From Istiophorus platypterus (Eukaryota; Chordata; Actinopteri; Istiophoriformes; Istiophoridae): a stretch of 64,000 bases of DNA. Position 1 is the first letter of the stretch. The number at the start of each line of letters is the position of its first letter. The position numbers and the translations under genes are program-made. The DNA is taken from positions 15,749,399 through 15,813,398 of the forward strand of contig CM029129.1 in the NCBI GenBank assembly GCA_016859345.1, in the 5' to 3' direction. A model generated the notes under the pieces. The model made no database searches and had not been told where the DNA came from. It saw nothing but the letters and a program-made list of their open reading frames with translations. Shown one piece after another: positions 13,416 to 26,108 of this stretch.

Positions 13416-16400
13416 TGAAGCATAGTAGCAGAGTGTTTCAGTCTTGTATTTACAACTTGATTTTGTTGCCCCAAGTGGCCAAATTGTCAATTGCTGATTC
13501 AAACTCAGTTTTAGTAGCCTTTGGTGCTACAGACTTGTATTATTAGCTCCCCAACAACAATGTGCTAATACACTATTATTGAAAAAATATATGTTTTCCT
13601 AGGCTTTGGATTCAAAGTTCTAAAGTTAAAAAAAGATGACTAGACATTTAGAAACCACTAAAAAAACAGTTTCACAAACTCCTGAATTGAGTGGCATTTC
13701 CCTTTGAATTAGTTTTTCTTTTCTAGTATGTCAGACGGCTACAAGCACAAAGAAAAAGTAACATGATATACACCTGTGGGAACTAGATTGAACATTGACT
13801 CTGTCTCTTATCTGTGACCTTGTGTTTTCATTTGTGTACTCTGAGTCCTCATCTGTCATTTATGAAAGCTGATCTCAGTAAATGCAGGTTACCTATTGAT
13901 CTCAGAACTGAGTAAATGTGAAACATTTCCGAATGGCAATATTACACTGAAATCTACTGTGACCTTTACTGAAGTTTGTAGTCTCTAATGAAAGTTATGT
14001 TTTTTATAATCTCTGATTAAATATTTCTATTTATTTCAGTTCCCCAAGCTATAATAAGCATGACAAAAAAAAAACAACAGAAAAAAGGAAACACCAACAA
14101 TAATTATCAAACAACAGACTGTACATATGCACATACATGCACAGCATATGTCTGTGCACACATATTATGAACATATTTATACACCCACATGTAATCTAAA
14201 ACTGAAGATAAAAATGCACCTAAGTGCTGTTTGGCAGCTGACTCTGGAGTCGTAGAAGTCAGCGTTTCCCTGAAGCATGTTTTTTCCCCAAAAAGTGCAA
14301 AAATGGGATGTTAACCATGATTAATCACACGTTGTTTAGCTTTTTCAAGTCTCCGTTAACTTATTTTCATACAAAACTGATATGAATGATTGTATACTTT
14401 AAAAAATGGTGAAACTTGCTAATTCTGCATGTTATTGAATTGACATCAAGTTGTCTTACTGAGCTACATGTATTATTATTATTGTTATTCTGCTTTCAGA
14501 TGGCACACATCTAAAACAAACTGAGACAGTTCACTTAGTTCACTTTTTTGTTATTCTGAAAGTACTATGGGTAACATTTAACACTGGGCCAGCAACACTG
14601 ACATACAGTTTGGAAACAGTGTACAGCCACTAATGAAAAAAAATGATATAAACACGGTGGTGTGTTCTTTAGTGCTTCAAATAAAATAAAGCTCCGTCGA
14701 GTTCACTGCTTCCTGTTGGACAGCTGACTAACCCTCCCACCGTTATGTTACAGTAGCTTATGTGCTATTTTAGGTGCAAGGTTCTTGGCATTCATTTTCA
14801 GTAAAATTATACAGACACAATCTCTGGGAGGGAAGTGAAGGGAACAGGCCAGAGCAAAAAAGGCGTCTGAAAATAACTAAAAGGACTGGAAAAAAAAGAA
14901 GATCCCACCCTCTCGTCTTCCCTGTCTGTGCCCCGAGCCTGGGGCAGGTACGCCGGACGGCAGAATGAAGCTGTAGAACAACGCTGAGAGTGTGCTTGAA
15001 GCGGTTCCCCTATAAATCAAACATAAAACCGTGCTGACGCTGCAGTCCATCTGGGCTGCACTTGGACGGTGATCATGTGGAGCTTTCGGCTCAAAAGGAA
15101 AGCAGAGTTGCATTCAGCTTTGACGTTTTACTTAAAAGGATAAGGTCGTTTTTGGTTTTTAAGCTGGTACCAGTCATCGTATTTCTGGTGGGAGGTGTTT
15201 GTTTGGTGTTTGTTGCCCTTTTTCCTTTCTTTTTTTTTTTTACCAGCTTCCACTATTTATAAAAAGATGCACAAAACAGATAATTGATGAATGTGAACTT
15301 GTTTTTGTTGAATTTCCTCCTAATTTCTGTGTGTCTTTGTGTGTTGTTCAGTTGTTGTGATTGTAGTTGAATCAGGAGCTACTGTATGATAAGATTTTTG
15401 ATTGTTTACAATCAAACTGCATTCACATGACCCCATTAGATGTAAAGAAAGCTTTTTACCAATCACTGAAATACTACTACCCTATGTAATTGCAGATGTA
15501 ATTAATATACCTATGATAGTCCTGCATCACGTCTCTTAAAAATCAAATTTTAATACAGCTAATTTGCAAAATATTGTTATATTCAGGAAGAATTTTATTT
15601 ATTTGCAAAACGTTCGCCAACCTAATTGACAATCTGAAACTGCTGGTGTACAAAGACAACTTCTGACTCATAAACAGCGCCCTTAAATTTGATCTTCATT
15701 TCGCGAGGATATGGGTAACCCTGTTGACTCAATGTGCAACAAAGCGTATTAATTTTCTTTTTCAACACAACTTTTGCTTCTCTACCGCCATTTCTCTCCC
15801 CTTCCATTCCTCTTCTGTCCCATTTGTTACCTTTCCATTGGTTCCCACTTCTCGGCCCCTCCCTCTCTTCCCCCTCCATCACTTCCTCACCTACTGAGGT
15901 CAACAGACAATGGGCTACTTCAAAAGACTAGTATGCTTTAGACATTCCTTCTGGAGAAGGAGAAAACAATTATAGCTACCCCCCCTAGTCTGGGTACACA
16001 CACAAAAGAGGATGTTGCCTAAAAACAGAGAGGGGAGGAAGCGAGGATAAATAAAATGGGGGAGTGAGTAAGGTAGAAAGAAAGAAAGAGGAAGCCACAG
16101 TATCCTGCAATGACTTGGTCCCAGCCACGACCAGACGCTATGAGATATCTGAGGTGAGAGGAATGTGAGGTATTTGCCATAAATAGGCCTGAACCGTTTG
16201 TTCAGAGATCTATTTTTCCCTCAGTTGGGCAAGACTCTCCTTTTTATTTTTTTTTTGTTCTGAATGACAGGAAGGAGAGAGGGAAGAGGAAGAGATAAGA
16301 GGTCAAACTTGGACATTTATTTCCCAGAAAGGAGACTGGGCAGCAACACAGAGATGAGTGGGTGTAATGGATTTGCTTACGCATTCATCGCCAGAATAAG

Positions 16401-19400
16401 AATCATTCCGTGACGACTTCCAGGGAAATGAAAAGAGGATACTGTAATGCCTTTTGCCTCATGTCCATGACACATATGCGTTCAGGCCTTCTTTTTTTGT
16501 AAATGGAGTGACCTGCTCTGCTCCACACCACTTGTTATATGATTAATTCATTCATAAAGGTCAGAGTGTAAGGCTGAATGGAAAATTAGACTAGTTAAAA
16601 TCGCAGTTGCAACTCAGGTCAAATGCTGAGTCATGAAGAGATCTGAATTTAATGCAAAAAATATCAAAGTTAACAAAGATGAAAGCAAACAAGTACGAAA
16701 CGTTTCCATATTTGTGGTATATTCACGTTAGATATATTCATACAGGTGCAGCAATTTGAACTCAGTCCACTAACTCAGTTTTGTTTTCCTTTTCTTAGCT
16801 GAAACCCTGGTTCCATGCTGTTGAGATGATTTCCTTTTATTCAAAGCTATATTTGGTAATCATCATTACCAAGGTTGCTTAGGACCTCATGATGTTTTTC
16901 CTGAAGTTTTGGCTCCTATTTTGATGTTATAAAGGGATAGAAATGAATAATACTCTAACAATTGCACAGTAGGCCCTTCCCTTGATTCTGAACGTCAACA
17001 GGAAGCCGAAAACGTCACGATACTTCGAAAGAAAGACGAAAGACGCACTCATAAAAGGTATTTTTCAGTGGAAAGAATCAGAGCTGAATTCCCATAGGAC
17101 GTTGAGTAATATGGGACTTTAGCTGCCACAGTATCCACAAAGGCTGGATACTGTGCTGATATCCGGTGATATCCTCATTTTGATCATATAGTTCGTGTCT
17201 CCATTTGGGAATGAGTTTACTTTAGATAATCCCTGGTGCCGGGTTGAGGTATAAATGTCGGTAGAGTAAATTTTCCAGGATGTTAAAAGGATGAAAGGAG
17301 CAAAAAAAAAAAAAAAAGGAGTGACGTCATCGCTGACTATTCCCTCCAGGATATTTTCGACCATCACGGGCGTCATCGCTGCAGTTGGTCTGTGTGTGAG
17401 AGTGTATTTGTGTATGTGAGACATCACAGCTGAGAAGACAGGCCAGTTTCCGGTCTCAACAAGGTGTGTGTGTGTGTGTGTGCATACTTCACCAAAACAA
17501 TGGATGAAAGTTCTCCCATATTTGTGGAAGAACAAGTAGTGATTTAGAGAGACGTGCTCTAAAATGTGTGAGACACTGGGGGGGCGAGGTGTGTGTGTCA
17601 GAGAGTGTGTGTACATGTCTTACTGAGTGCAGGTGTGACATGGGAAACAATCACCCCATCCTTTATCGTCCATCTGTCCAAGTATTTAGGACATTTTTGC
17701 AAACAACGGACACTTTACTGCCTGTCGGCAGATTAAACCTTCGCATTCCACATCGCAGAACAAGAAAGTCAATTTTGAACCATTCTGCGAAACCACAGAT
17801 TACAATCAATGGCAACATTTGTGGTTTTTATTTCTCAACATCCAGTGCGAATGTTTTTAAAACCCCAATGCGATATTTGCACACAGTAACTATGGTACAG
17901 ATAAGGTCAGGGCAAACGTTAATTACAGCTATATAACTGGAAGCAAACTCCTGTATGACAAACTAATGTGTCTTACGTTATACTTTGGCTTAGGCTCTGG
18001 GGATAAATCCTGGGTTGCAGAATCACATGAAATTGAAGTAATAGTGAGCTGCTCCGACAAAAATGATCTTTGAGGGATTTTTTTTTCTTTTCCTTGCCCA
18101 ATGTCCTCCATGTAGTGTCCACAGTGAAAAATTAATAAGCTTGATAGAAGGAATGTGTCACAAATCTTCGTCAGGGTTAGGGTGAGTTCAACTCAATTCA
18201 TGTTCGCAAGGAAAGTTGAGCAGGCTTTCAAGTTTCCAGTTCCAGCTACACCTGTAGCATTGCAAATACCTTATCAAGTCAACATGTTTTGGCCTGGGGC
18301 CTTTATCAGGAACCCTCAATACCTAATAAAAGCGATAGAGGTGATAATGTCCGGAAATAAACATGAACTTCGCGCGGAGAAAAAAACCTACACTGTATTT
18401 TAATACAGCCGAATACCCAAATAAAGCTGTTCTTATATACATTTTTTTCTGTTGCTGGTGTGGAAAATGGAACTAGTATTAAATAGTGTCTGAAACATAG
18501 CCCATTTAGACAATATGTTAACCAGCAGTCACTTCCAAGCTGCTGCTCTACACTGCTAAAATCCTTATTTTATAACTGCAACGTCATCTGACAAAATCAC
18601 CACACACACAAGTTACAGACGCTGCTATATTTACTTCTAAAATGATCGCTCAGACGGAAAGTGAGAAGCTCATCCAGCCAAAAATCGGGCACCTCTAAAA
18701 ACTCGGCAATTAGCACATTGCATCTTGTTTGCTTAACGTTTGAACTACTCGATTAAGGAGCCAACCCACAAGCTACAAAAAGCAGCTACAGAGCCAAAAG
18801 ACATCAGCCATACCTTTGTTATGCTATGAAAATTGCTGGTGCTGATCAATAAATCTTGTATTGTGTCAGTTCCTGGTCTGCACATTTTCATATAATTGAA
18901 AAAATAAGGCTTTGATCCGATCATTCAAGACCAGTACTAAAAGAAATTACCCCGACCACATCAGTGGCAGACCCACTACCATAGCGTACCCGCATTTTTT
19001 CTCGGTTTGGCCAAAACAGTGCAGCGACTCTCAGTTTACATATTTGTGAGGCGGTCACATGCCGCCATGAAACGGCGGGGAGGTGACCTAATGAGCGCCA
19101 TAAGAGGAAAGTCAAACGTGCAGTTTAAAAAAAAAAAAAAAAATCAGTCACGTCTCCTCCTCTTCTCTTTTCAGACTAGAAAAAAAAAACTGGCTCCGTA
19201 CTCGGTTTCCCCTTTTTCTATATGTCATGGCTTAATATTAAAGTATCTGTTGGTAGACAAATGCCATTCACTCTCACATAGAGGGAAAGCTGCATGTTTG
19301 GAGCCCCCTCAGAATGTGTCTATCCAGCACAAATCATCTATTAGGAAAACAGTTGCTGCTGGGCCAGCCACAAGCATCCGGGCAAATCTCTGGGTTGTCA

Positions 19401-19563
19401 AAGTGCTCAGTCTTGCTTTCTCTCTGTCTCTCTGTCCCCCTATTTTCTCTCCCCCACTGCCTCCCTCCTTGTTGTCTCAGGGAGCAGCAGCAGATGGGGA
19501 GGCCAGTGTCAGCATTTCCAGTTGGATCAGCTGACGGATATGCATCCCATGTTTCCGTTCCTC

Positions 19564-19569
19564 TGTGTG

Positions 19570-19611
<42 letters not shown>

Positions 19612-19614
19612 TGT
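19564..19614. repeat. (GT)n microsatellite
   Basis: A GT run of about 25 copies with single GC interruptions. Confidence 0.95.
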
Positions 19615-20330
19615 GAATGTGAGTGGTTGCTTGTGTAGAGGAGAAAGGTGAAGGGAATAGCATGCATACAGTAACGTTGACAAAGCATCTCTGTTTTCAT
19701 GATGAGGCCACCAGAACAGGATGAGAGTGATGGAGGAGTGCTTAGGGCTGGAGTAAAGCAGCCACAGGAAGAAGTGGGTCTTTATTTGGTGAGATTTAGC
19801 CCACTGGATCTCTTATTTGTTGGATTAAATAATGAAGTTTATGACTTAAGAAAGCAAAACCTCTAACTTTTTCTGTCTGATTTTGCATTTGTATAACCTT
19901 TCTCAAGTTGTGCAGCCTTCACAACAAGGGCTCAGGATCCTCTGAAGAAGGCAGGATCCTTTGGGAACTTCTTTGATGCGAGGACTGAAAGGAAGAAAGA
20001 CATAGAGAAAGGGAATGAAACTAAGTTAGGAAAATAAGAAGAGAAAAATATATCCGGTGAGATATGTGAATGTATAAAAAAAAGGGAAGTTATGGAAGTT
20101 AATTTGGTTTAAAAAATACAGAAGAATACTAGCAGGGAGGAACAAAAAGAGAGGGGTGGAGGGGAAGGAGAACATGATGAGGAAAAGCAATAAGACAGAG
20201 ATGAAGGTTAAAGGAGGCTGAAAATTGAGAGACGGACAGGAAGGGAGAGTAAAGAAAGACGGAATTGAGGAAAGAGAGATGAGTAACAGATGAGAGAATG
20301 TGTCCCAGTTCCAGGGTGTGCACACGTTGA

Positions 20331-20331
<1 letters not shown>

Positions 20332-20386
<55 letters not shown>

Positions 20387-20420
20387 TGCGTGCGTGTGTG
20401 TGCGTGTGCGTGTGTGTGTG
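20332..20420. repeat. Compound (GT)n-(TGCG)n microsatellite
   Basis: A GT run at 20332-20368 passes directly into about six TGCG units (20369-20394) and back into GT, a typical compound repeat grown from point changes within a GT tract. Confidence 0.95.
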
Positions 20421-21055
20421 TCTGCTCGAGTGGTTTGTGTTGCATGGATCTTGGCCGCTGTCAGGCTAGGGGACTCCCAGAGGAAGCCAGTCCTTGTTCA
20501 GTTTACAGTGAATGATTCCCTTCCTGCCCTGCACAGCCCTGCAGGCCAATGGCCAACCAGGTTTGTGTGTATATGTGTGTGTATATGTGTGTGTGTGTGT
20601 GTGAGTGTGGGTGTGTGTTTGTGCGCATGGGCTATGTTGGTTCATAGGGTGGCCTGGTGGAAAGAAGGAGAGCAAGTGCCTTGTAAATGAGAGGTCACAG
20701 GTTGTGTAATAGTCAAACAGTCAATGTTTTTCCACCAACAGCCATGTGTCCAGTCAGTGTCCTCAAGAACTACCTTTTTTTCTTTCATATAAGAAGACTG
20801 AATACTTTTTGTTGCTAACAAGTAAATGTTCTTGTTTTTATTTATTTGCGCACTGGTTGCTTCTCATACTTGACTTTTGTGGCTTTTCTGTTTCTCCCGA
20901 TATGTTAAAATTGTTGGTTTTGATGATTTTACAGGGTTTTGCTGATTTTATCTACAGATGGTAATAGTGTAACAATGCATCATTATTACTGACTTATTGT
21001 GTGTTTTTATTCTATGTAGAATCTTACGAAGTAGTCTAGGCTGTATTATAGCACT

Positions 21056-21185
21056 CAAATAAATGCAGTGGAGTAAAAAGTACATCACTTCCCTTGGAAA
21101 TGCAAGGGAGTAGAAGTATTGAGTAAGATAATATAGTCATCCCTATACTGTAATACTTTAGTTGACACGGTTGGAGGTCAGGAAG
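21056..21185 (-). repeat. Dispersed teleost repeat fragment (TACTTAAGTA family)
   Basis: GCAGTGGAGTAAAAAGTACA followed by AGGGAGTAGAAGTATTGAGT matches, in reverse orientation, a very abundant teleost repeat that I recall as running GGAATGTAACTAAGTACATT. A plus-strand copy of the opposite end lies at 46670. The fragment is diverged, non-coding and probably old. Confidence 0.55.
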
Positions 21186-24137
21186 TCAGGTAGTGCTTAA
21201 AAATTTGTTCTTAAACCAAGAAGCCAAGGATAAATTATCAGAGAAACAAATCAGGGGATGGAAAGTAGAATTAAGAGAAAGATAATTCAGCTCTGATCTG
21301 ACATTTACAAAGGGACATCAGAAATTAATCTTTATATGGGAAAATGTAAACTATTCAATTTGAAATAGTAATTTGTCACACTCTCGAACTCGGAAAAGTA
21401 AGAATCCCGCTGCAATGTTCCCTGCCAACTCTGTTTAAGTCCCACAATGATATGGAACTTGTTGAAGCCATGGATCAGCTCCACTCCTCCAAAATATTTT
21501 AAACCACGTTCCAGTGTTTCTTCCAGGATCTTTTTCCTGGCAAAGCAGCCTCTGAAACAACGTTTCAGGCGATGTTCTGTTTCAGCCGTTAGACATTAAG
21601 AGTGGATTAGATGAAAAAATCCCATTGCTTCCAAAAGTATGGTGAAAATACTTGATCAGGGTGAATGGAGTTCTTTTAACTAAATAGTCCTGCTATCATC
21701 TGTTACAACTTTATGCCTTTATAATTCCAACTGGAAAAGCAGGAAGTTGTCACTGAAATTGGTGCACAAACCTGGATGGCCAACCAGGCAAAGTGGGCAT
21801 CTGGCCAGGGGCCCCAGATCACCAGGGGCCCAGACAATCTTTTTTGTCAGTTCCTTTTTATGTAATTTGACTACTTCAAATTTGAGACGCTGAAGTTGGA
21901 CACTGATGAAAGCTTAGAAATTAGATTATTCTTTGGCAAGTTCTGATTTATCTTTCTAAGCAGATGCTTTTTTACAATGGACATCAAGGATAATGATATT
22001 CTCTGGAGGTGTAAATAACACTAAATGGTATCAAATTGTTTTTCGCATCTCTGTGTTGAGATGTGACTGGGTTATGACTTAGTGCAATTTTCACATGGTA
22101 TCTTTGCCTCCAACTCAGCTCCCAAGTGCCTGCGTGGGGAGGCTTTTTTCTTTGTCTTGCAGAATGTCCATGTCTATTACAAACCACATACTGTAATTTC
22201 CAGATGGCTGAAATGCCGTGAGGAACGATGAGTTAAATTACCTAGGAGCACAGTGAATATTTCATCCTCCACCGCCCCCTGTAATGTTAATCCCCTATGA
22301 AGGGGTTTACGTGCTCCAGAGAGGATTGAAATAACTGTATATTAACTATATAATGTATCGTATTTGATGCATGAGTGTCTAAGACCTCTACATCATCAAC
22401 AGGATCAGTCTTTACCTGAAAAACGTGCCATGAGTTAACTGCCCTCTGGTGGATCATCTGTATAATAAATGTAAAAGTTGTGTACCTTATATCATCATAA
22501 TATTACAATGTAAATGTAAGTAACAAATGTAATACTGTTGATTTAATATTTCTGTAAATCCCTGTTGCATCATTGTTGTGCATTTTCCAATGTTTTTACA
22601 TCTTTTTAATAGTTATTTTTTATTATTTTTTTTAAATATCAGATTAAACTAATTAAAGATTACAACTTTATAGCAAATTTAGAGCGGAATTATGGGTATT
22701 TATATACAGCTTTATAACCTTGTCTGTCATAATTTGAGCAAACACCAGATTCTCTTAGGCAGTCATTAGGTAGTAAAGTAAAATATGAAAAAAAACAGTG
22801 GAAAAAAAGTAGTCGGTTCTTCTCTTAGAGTATGGAGCTGGAATGTATGCAAAATTAATGCAACACATCTGATAGAGATCTATGAATCAAATTGAGAAAG
22901 CTCTTTGGAAAGATTGCGCTGTCGGTAATTTCGGTGTCGGATTTGATAGGACTCCATCTAGCAGCTATGTTGCCATATTTAGTTAACAAATGCAGCAGTA
23001 GGGTGTTTTGAATTTCCTGCTGTTCTGATTTGAACTTCTCACTGGCTTCTACTCAGCAGCTTTACGCCTGAGGCCCATGGGTATCGTAATATTTAGACCA
23101 GTCTGTCATGCCGAAATGACAGAAAAGAATCAAGAAATCGTGTTTAACTTTGTTTAAAAAGTCACGATCGTTTCTTTTTCTTGTGGCAACCGCTCTAGTG
23201 GATGGAAATTTGTCTGAGTAAACTTGATTCATAACGATCAGTGGGAGAAACTCTAAATGTGGGACCGCACTCAGTTAATGAAACAGCCCTAAACCTAACC
23301 CTGACCCAGGGACGTGACGGGACTCTCTGAAGGGGCACAACAACAACTTTCTGCCACCAGAAATTTAATACAGCCATGCTATTATAAATGAGTTTTTCTT
23401 AGAGGATTTTAGATTCTTTCATTTGACTGACATCTTCACAGAAAGAGTAAGGCCTTAAGGCTGAATAATGCTTTCAAGTGGTGGACAAATTCTGTCTCAT
23501 TGTTGAAATCTGTCAAGAAGAGGATACTGACACTGAACTGGTCACACGTCTGGTGTAGTTTACCTTTCTTTGATCAGATGTTTTCAGATTTAAGTCGCAA
23601 TTTGTTGCTGTTAGACAGTTATGGTTTAAAAATACCGAAAGAAAACACGAGGTTGTGATTTTCCTCCCCCTAGAATAATGTACGTCTTTGTGATTCTTTT
23701 TGTTCATTTATTAGCTAATTCTTTAAACCAAATTTTAGTTTACAGTACATTTACTTTTCTATTCCACGCTATAGGAGAGCCTCTTCTGTCTTGTCTCTTA
23801 ACCATTATAGAGTACCAGCTGGCTAAACACATGCTATTAATGGCAGCTGTGCGGTTTCTTAGATTACCTGTTTTACTTATGATTTATCTTAACTGGGATT
23901 GGAGGAGACCTAAACATGTAATGATAATAAACCAAGACTAAACCACTTGGATCTATTGATGCCCTTCATACCAGCCTTAGAGAAAATAACTACTGAACCT
24001 AAAGCAATGCTTCCATCTTGTGGCCAGTCATTATTATTTGTGAATCTTGTGTGATAATGAGGAACATGCCTCTGTTTAACACCTGTTAGAGCGGTAATTT
24101 GTCATTAGATTCACAGATTTCCACATTCAATGCCAGA
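21186..24137. other. Gene-free AT-rich DNA
   Basis: Nothing coding is recognised. A short stretch at 21775-21835 (CCAGGGGCCCCAGATCACCA) looks like a dispersed repeat fragment but cannot be assigned. No RNA gene was seen. Confidence 0.45.
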
Positions 24138-24168
24138 AACACACACACACATGCACACACACACACAT

Positions 24169-24221
<53 letters not shown>

Positions 24222-24228
24222 TACACAT
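24138..24228. repeat. (CA)n microsatellite with ATG interruptions
   Basis: CA tracts interrupted twice by ATGC, then a pure run of about 28 copies. It lies about 1.7 kb beyond the fgf1 stop codon on the downstream side. Confidence 0.97.
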
Positions 24229-25922
24229 ACACAACAAGGTGATTAGCAACAGATGTGTTTAACACAAGATAACACATGTTCTTCATAAAAATATGTATTT
24301 ACAGTAATAAACTTTTATTTAAATGCACAGCATCTTGAATTAATAATAATCACAGGTACAGAAAATCAGTCATAGAATTACATTTTTTATGGATTGATAT
24401 TTTTATAGATTTTATTTCCTACATTTAAATACACCTAATACAATATGTATTAATATGTAAAAAGGTGATCAAATTACCTTTTGTGTAATCATTATACAGT
24501 ATATGTATAAATTTTTCTTGAAAATGTCCATTACAATGTTCAGTGTAAATAAATTTTTATACGAGCAATACAATTTTATAAATAAGTTTTCACAATAGTA
24601 ATTTAACCTTGTACAATGCTACAGTCACATGTTTCAGGAAAAAGAAAAAGAAATACATTGCCTAGTGATGCTTAGTGGAAGACAGTTTGTGGAATAAGGA
24701 CAGAAAGGTGTATGTTTGGTCTGTCTCCAGCTTCTCATAACCAGAATCAAATAATCCACACTTAAGCATTTGGTGCCCCAAGAATGTTAAATCTGTATTG
24801 ATTCCTCCTTCTCATATAACTTAACGTACAACTCAATAATAACCCCACTGACAAAATTTTCACAATTGTCCTGAAGACTGTCACCTGAACTTGGCACATA
24901 ATAAAATAATATATCATATCATAAACAAAAGGCTTCTGCTATTTTCAAGAGCAGCATTTTAGCAAGAAGAGTATTTGTATCAAAATTGTCCCTTGACCTT
25001 AAATTGAAACTGTAAACTGTAAACTTTAAAGCTATAACCCCCGTGGGAAAACTCTGATGGTTTTAATTTAATTTTATTTTTTTATCCCCAGCATATGTTT
25101 CTAATACATTGTGAAGAAGCTGGTAATGGTTTTTTTGTGCTGGTTTGTGCTTTCCTAAAATGAGCTTTTGAAAATACTGGTATTCCGCATAAAGCAGATG
25201 TGGTTACAGAAACGGGTATTAGACAGGCTTCAGCAAATCACAAGTAGCTACTAGTAAGATTGTCAACCATTCAGAAGTCAGCTAATATCCACCCTTCTTA
25301 AGTACTGGTAAGAAACTGGAATAATTATATTACAACTATTATTCCATGTATTGCAGACTTAAAAAAAAACTTTGTTTAACTGAGTTTGAATTGAAAGCCA
25401 GATGGTCTGCACTTTTATTTTTTCTGCCTTATTGGTTTCCTTTGTGCCAAAGATGATCAACTGTAAAACTATTTCTTTGTAAATGAAGCCCTTTGCTGTC
25501 TTCCAACAATGGTATTTCATACCAGGGTTCAAAGTGAAAACTCATTTTTCAAGAGTGACATGCACTGATTCCGCACACATTTTCTGTCTGCTGTGAGAGG
25601 GTGTATATTGGCTTATATGCAGAAAGTATTCATGAGATTAGCTCATATTCCTGTGATAATCATTTATATAAGCTGGTATCATGGGCTGGAATAGCCTGAT
25701 CACATATTTCCTGCATAATCAAGAGGATAAAAAAAAACATTTAGGTTATTAATATTAAACAGAGCTTGAACCTAAGTAAAAACAGTACTATGTATTTGCC
25801 TTCAGCTTTCCCGGCCTATTGTAGTCATTTTAAATGACCTCCGAAAAGGAGACTCTGCACACTACTGATGTGCATTTGAAGACTTCACTGATTATGCCCA
25901 GGTTTCCAGGTGCCATCTTGCT
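24229..25922 (-). other. fgf1 3' UTR and downstream flank
   Basis: AT-rich DNA downstream of the fgf1 stop. The first canonical AATAAA on the minus strand after the stop is at 25419-25414, with further candidates near 24318 and 24410. FGF1 transcripts have long 3' UTRs in mammals, so the end of the transcript cannot be fixed here. No other gene is seen. Confidence 0.4.
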
Positions 25923-26108
25923 TTACACGTTGCCCGCAGGCCTTGGCAGGAAGAAAATGGCCTTCTGACCCCAGTTGGTGTCCGGCCCTGGTTTGGGTTG
26001 TCCGTTCCTCTTCAGCGCGACATACCAGTTGTACTTCTGAGAGCAATATGTGTTGTAGTGGTTTTCTTCATACTTCTCCAGGAAGTAACACTCATCATTC
26101 AGTGCTTC
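25923..26108 (-). CDS. fgf1: fgf1 last coding exon
   Basis: The acceptor TTTTCTTAG precedes 26108. The exon is in phase 0 and encodes 61 residues and TAA (25925-25923): EALNDECYFLEKYEENHYNT, then YCSQKYNWYVALKRNGQPK, then PGPDTNWGQKAIFFLPRPAG and NV. It carries the receptor-contact segment EENHYNTY and the heparin-binding loop before GQKAI. Relative to human FGF1 three residues are missing before the Trp of NWYVALK, which gives an FGF2-like spacing. Confidence 0.95.
   Translation of the reverse strand, partial: EALNDECYFLEKYEENHYNTYCSQKYNWYVALKRNGQPKPGPDTNWGQKAIFFLPRPAGNV

Larger units (their letters stand above)
13416..21055. other. Gene-free intergenic DNA
   Basis: No exon is supportable. 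Content includes purine- and pyrimidine-rich tracts (15780-15890 and 16020-16100), poly-A runs, GT microsatellites (17464-17482, 19564-19614, 20332-20394, 20566-20615) and a CRE palindrome at 17322-17329. Open frames over the microsatellites are artefacts of repeats. Confidence 0.5.

Noticed and set aside
1..25900. Coding exons of a neighbour beyond fgf1
   Set aside because: No open frame resembles a vertebrate gene, including spry4 or ndfip1, which I recall in that direction in mammals.
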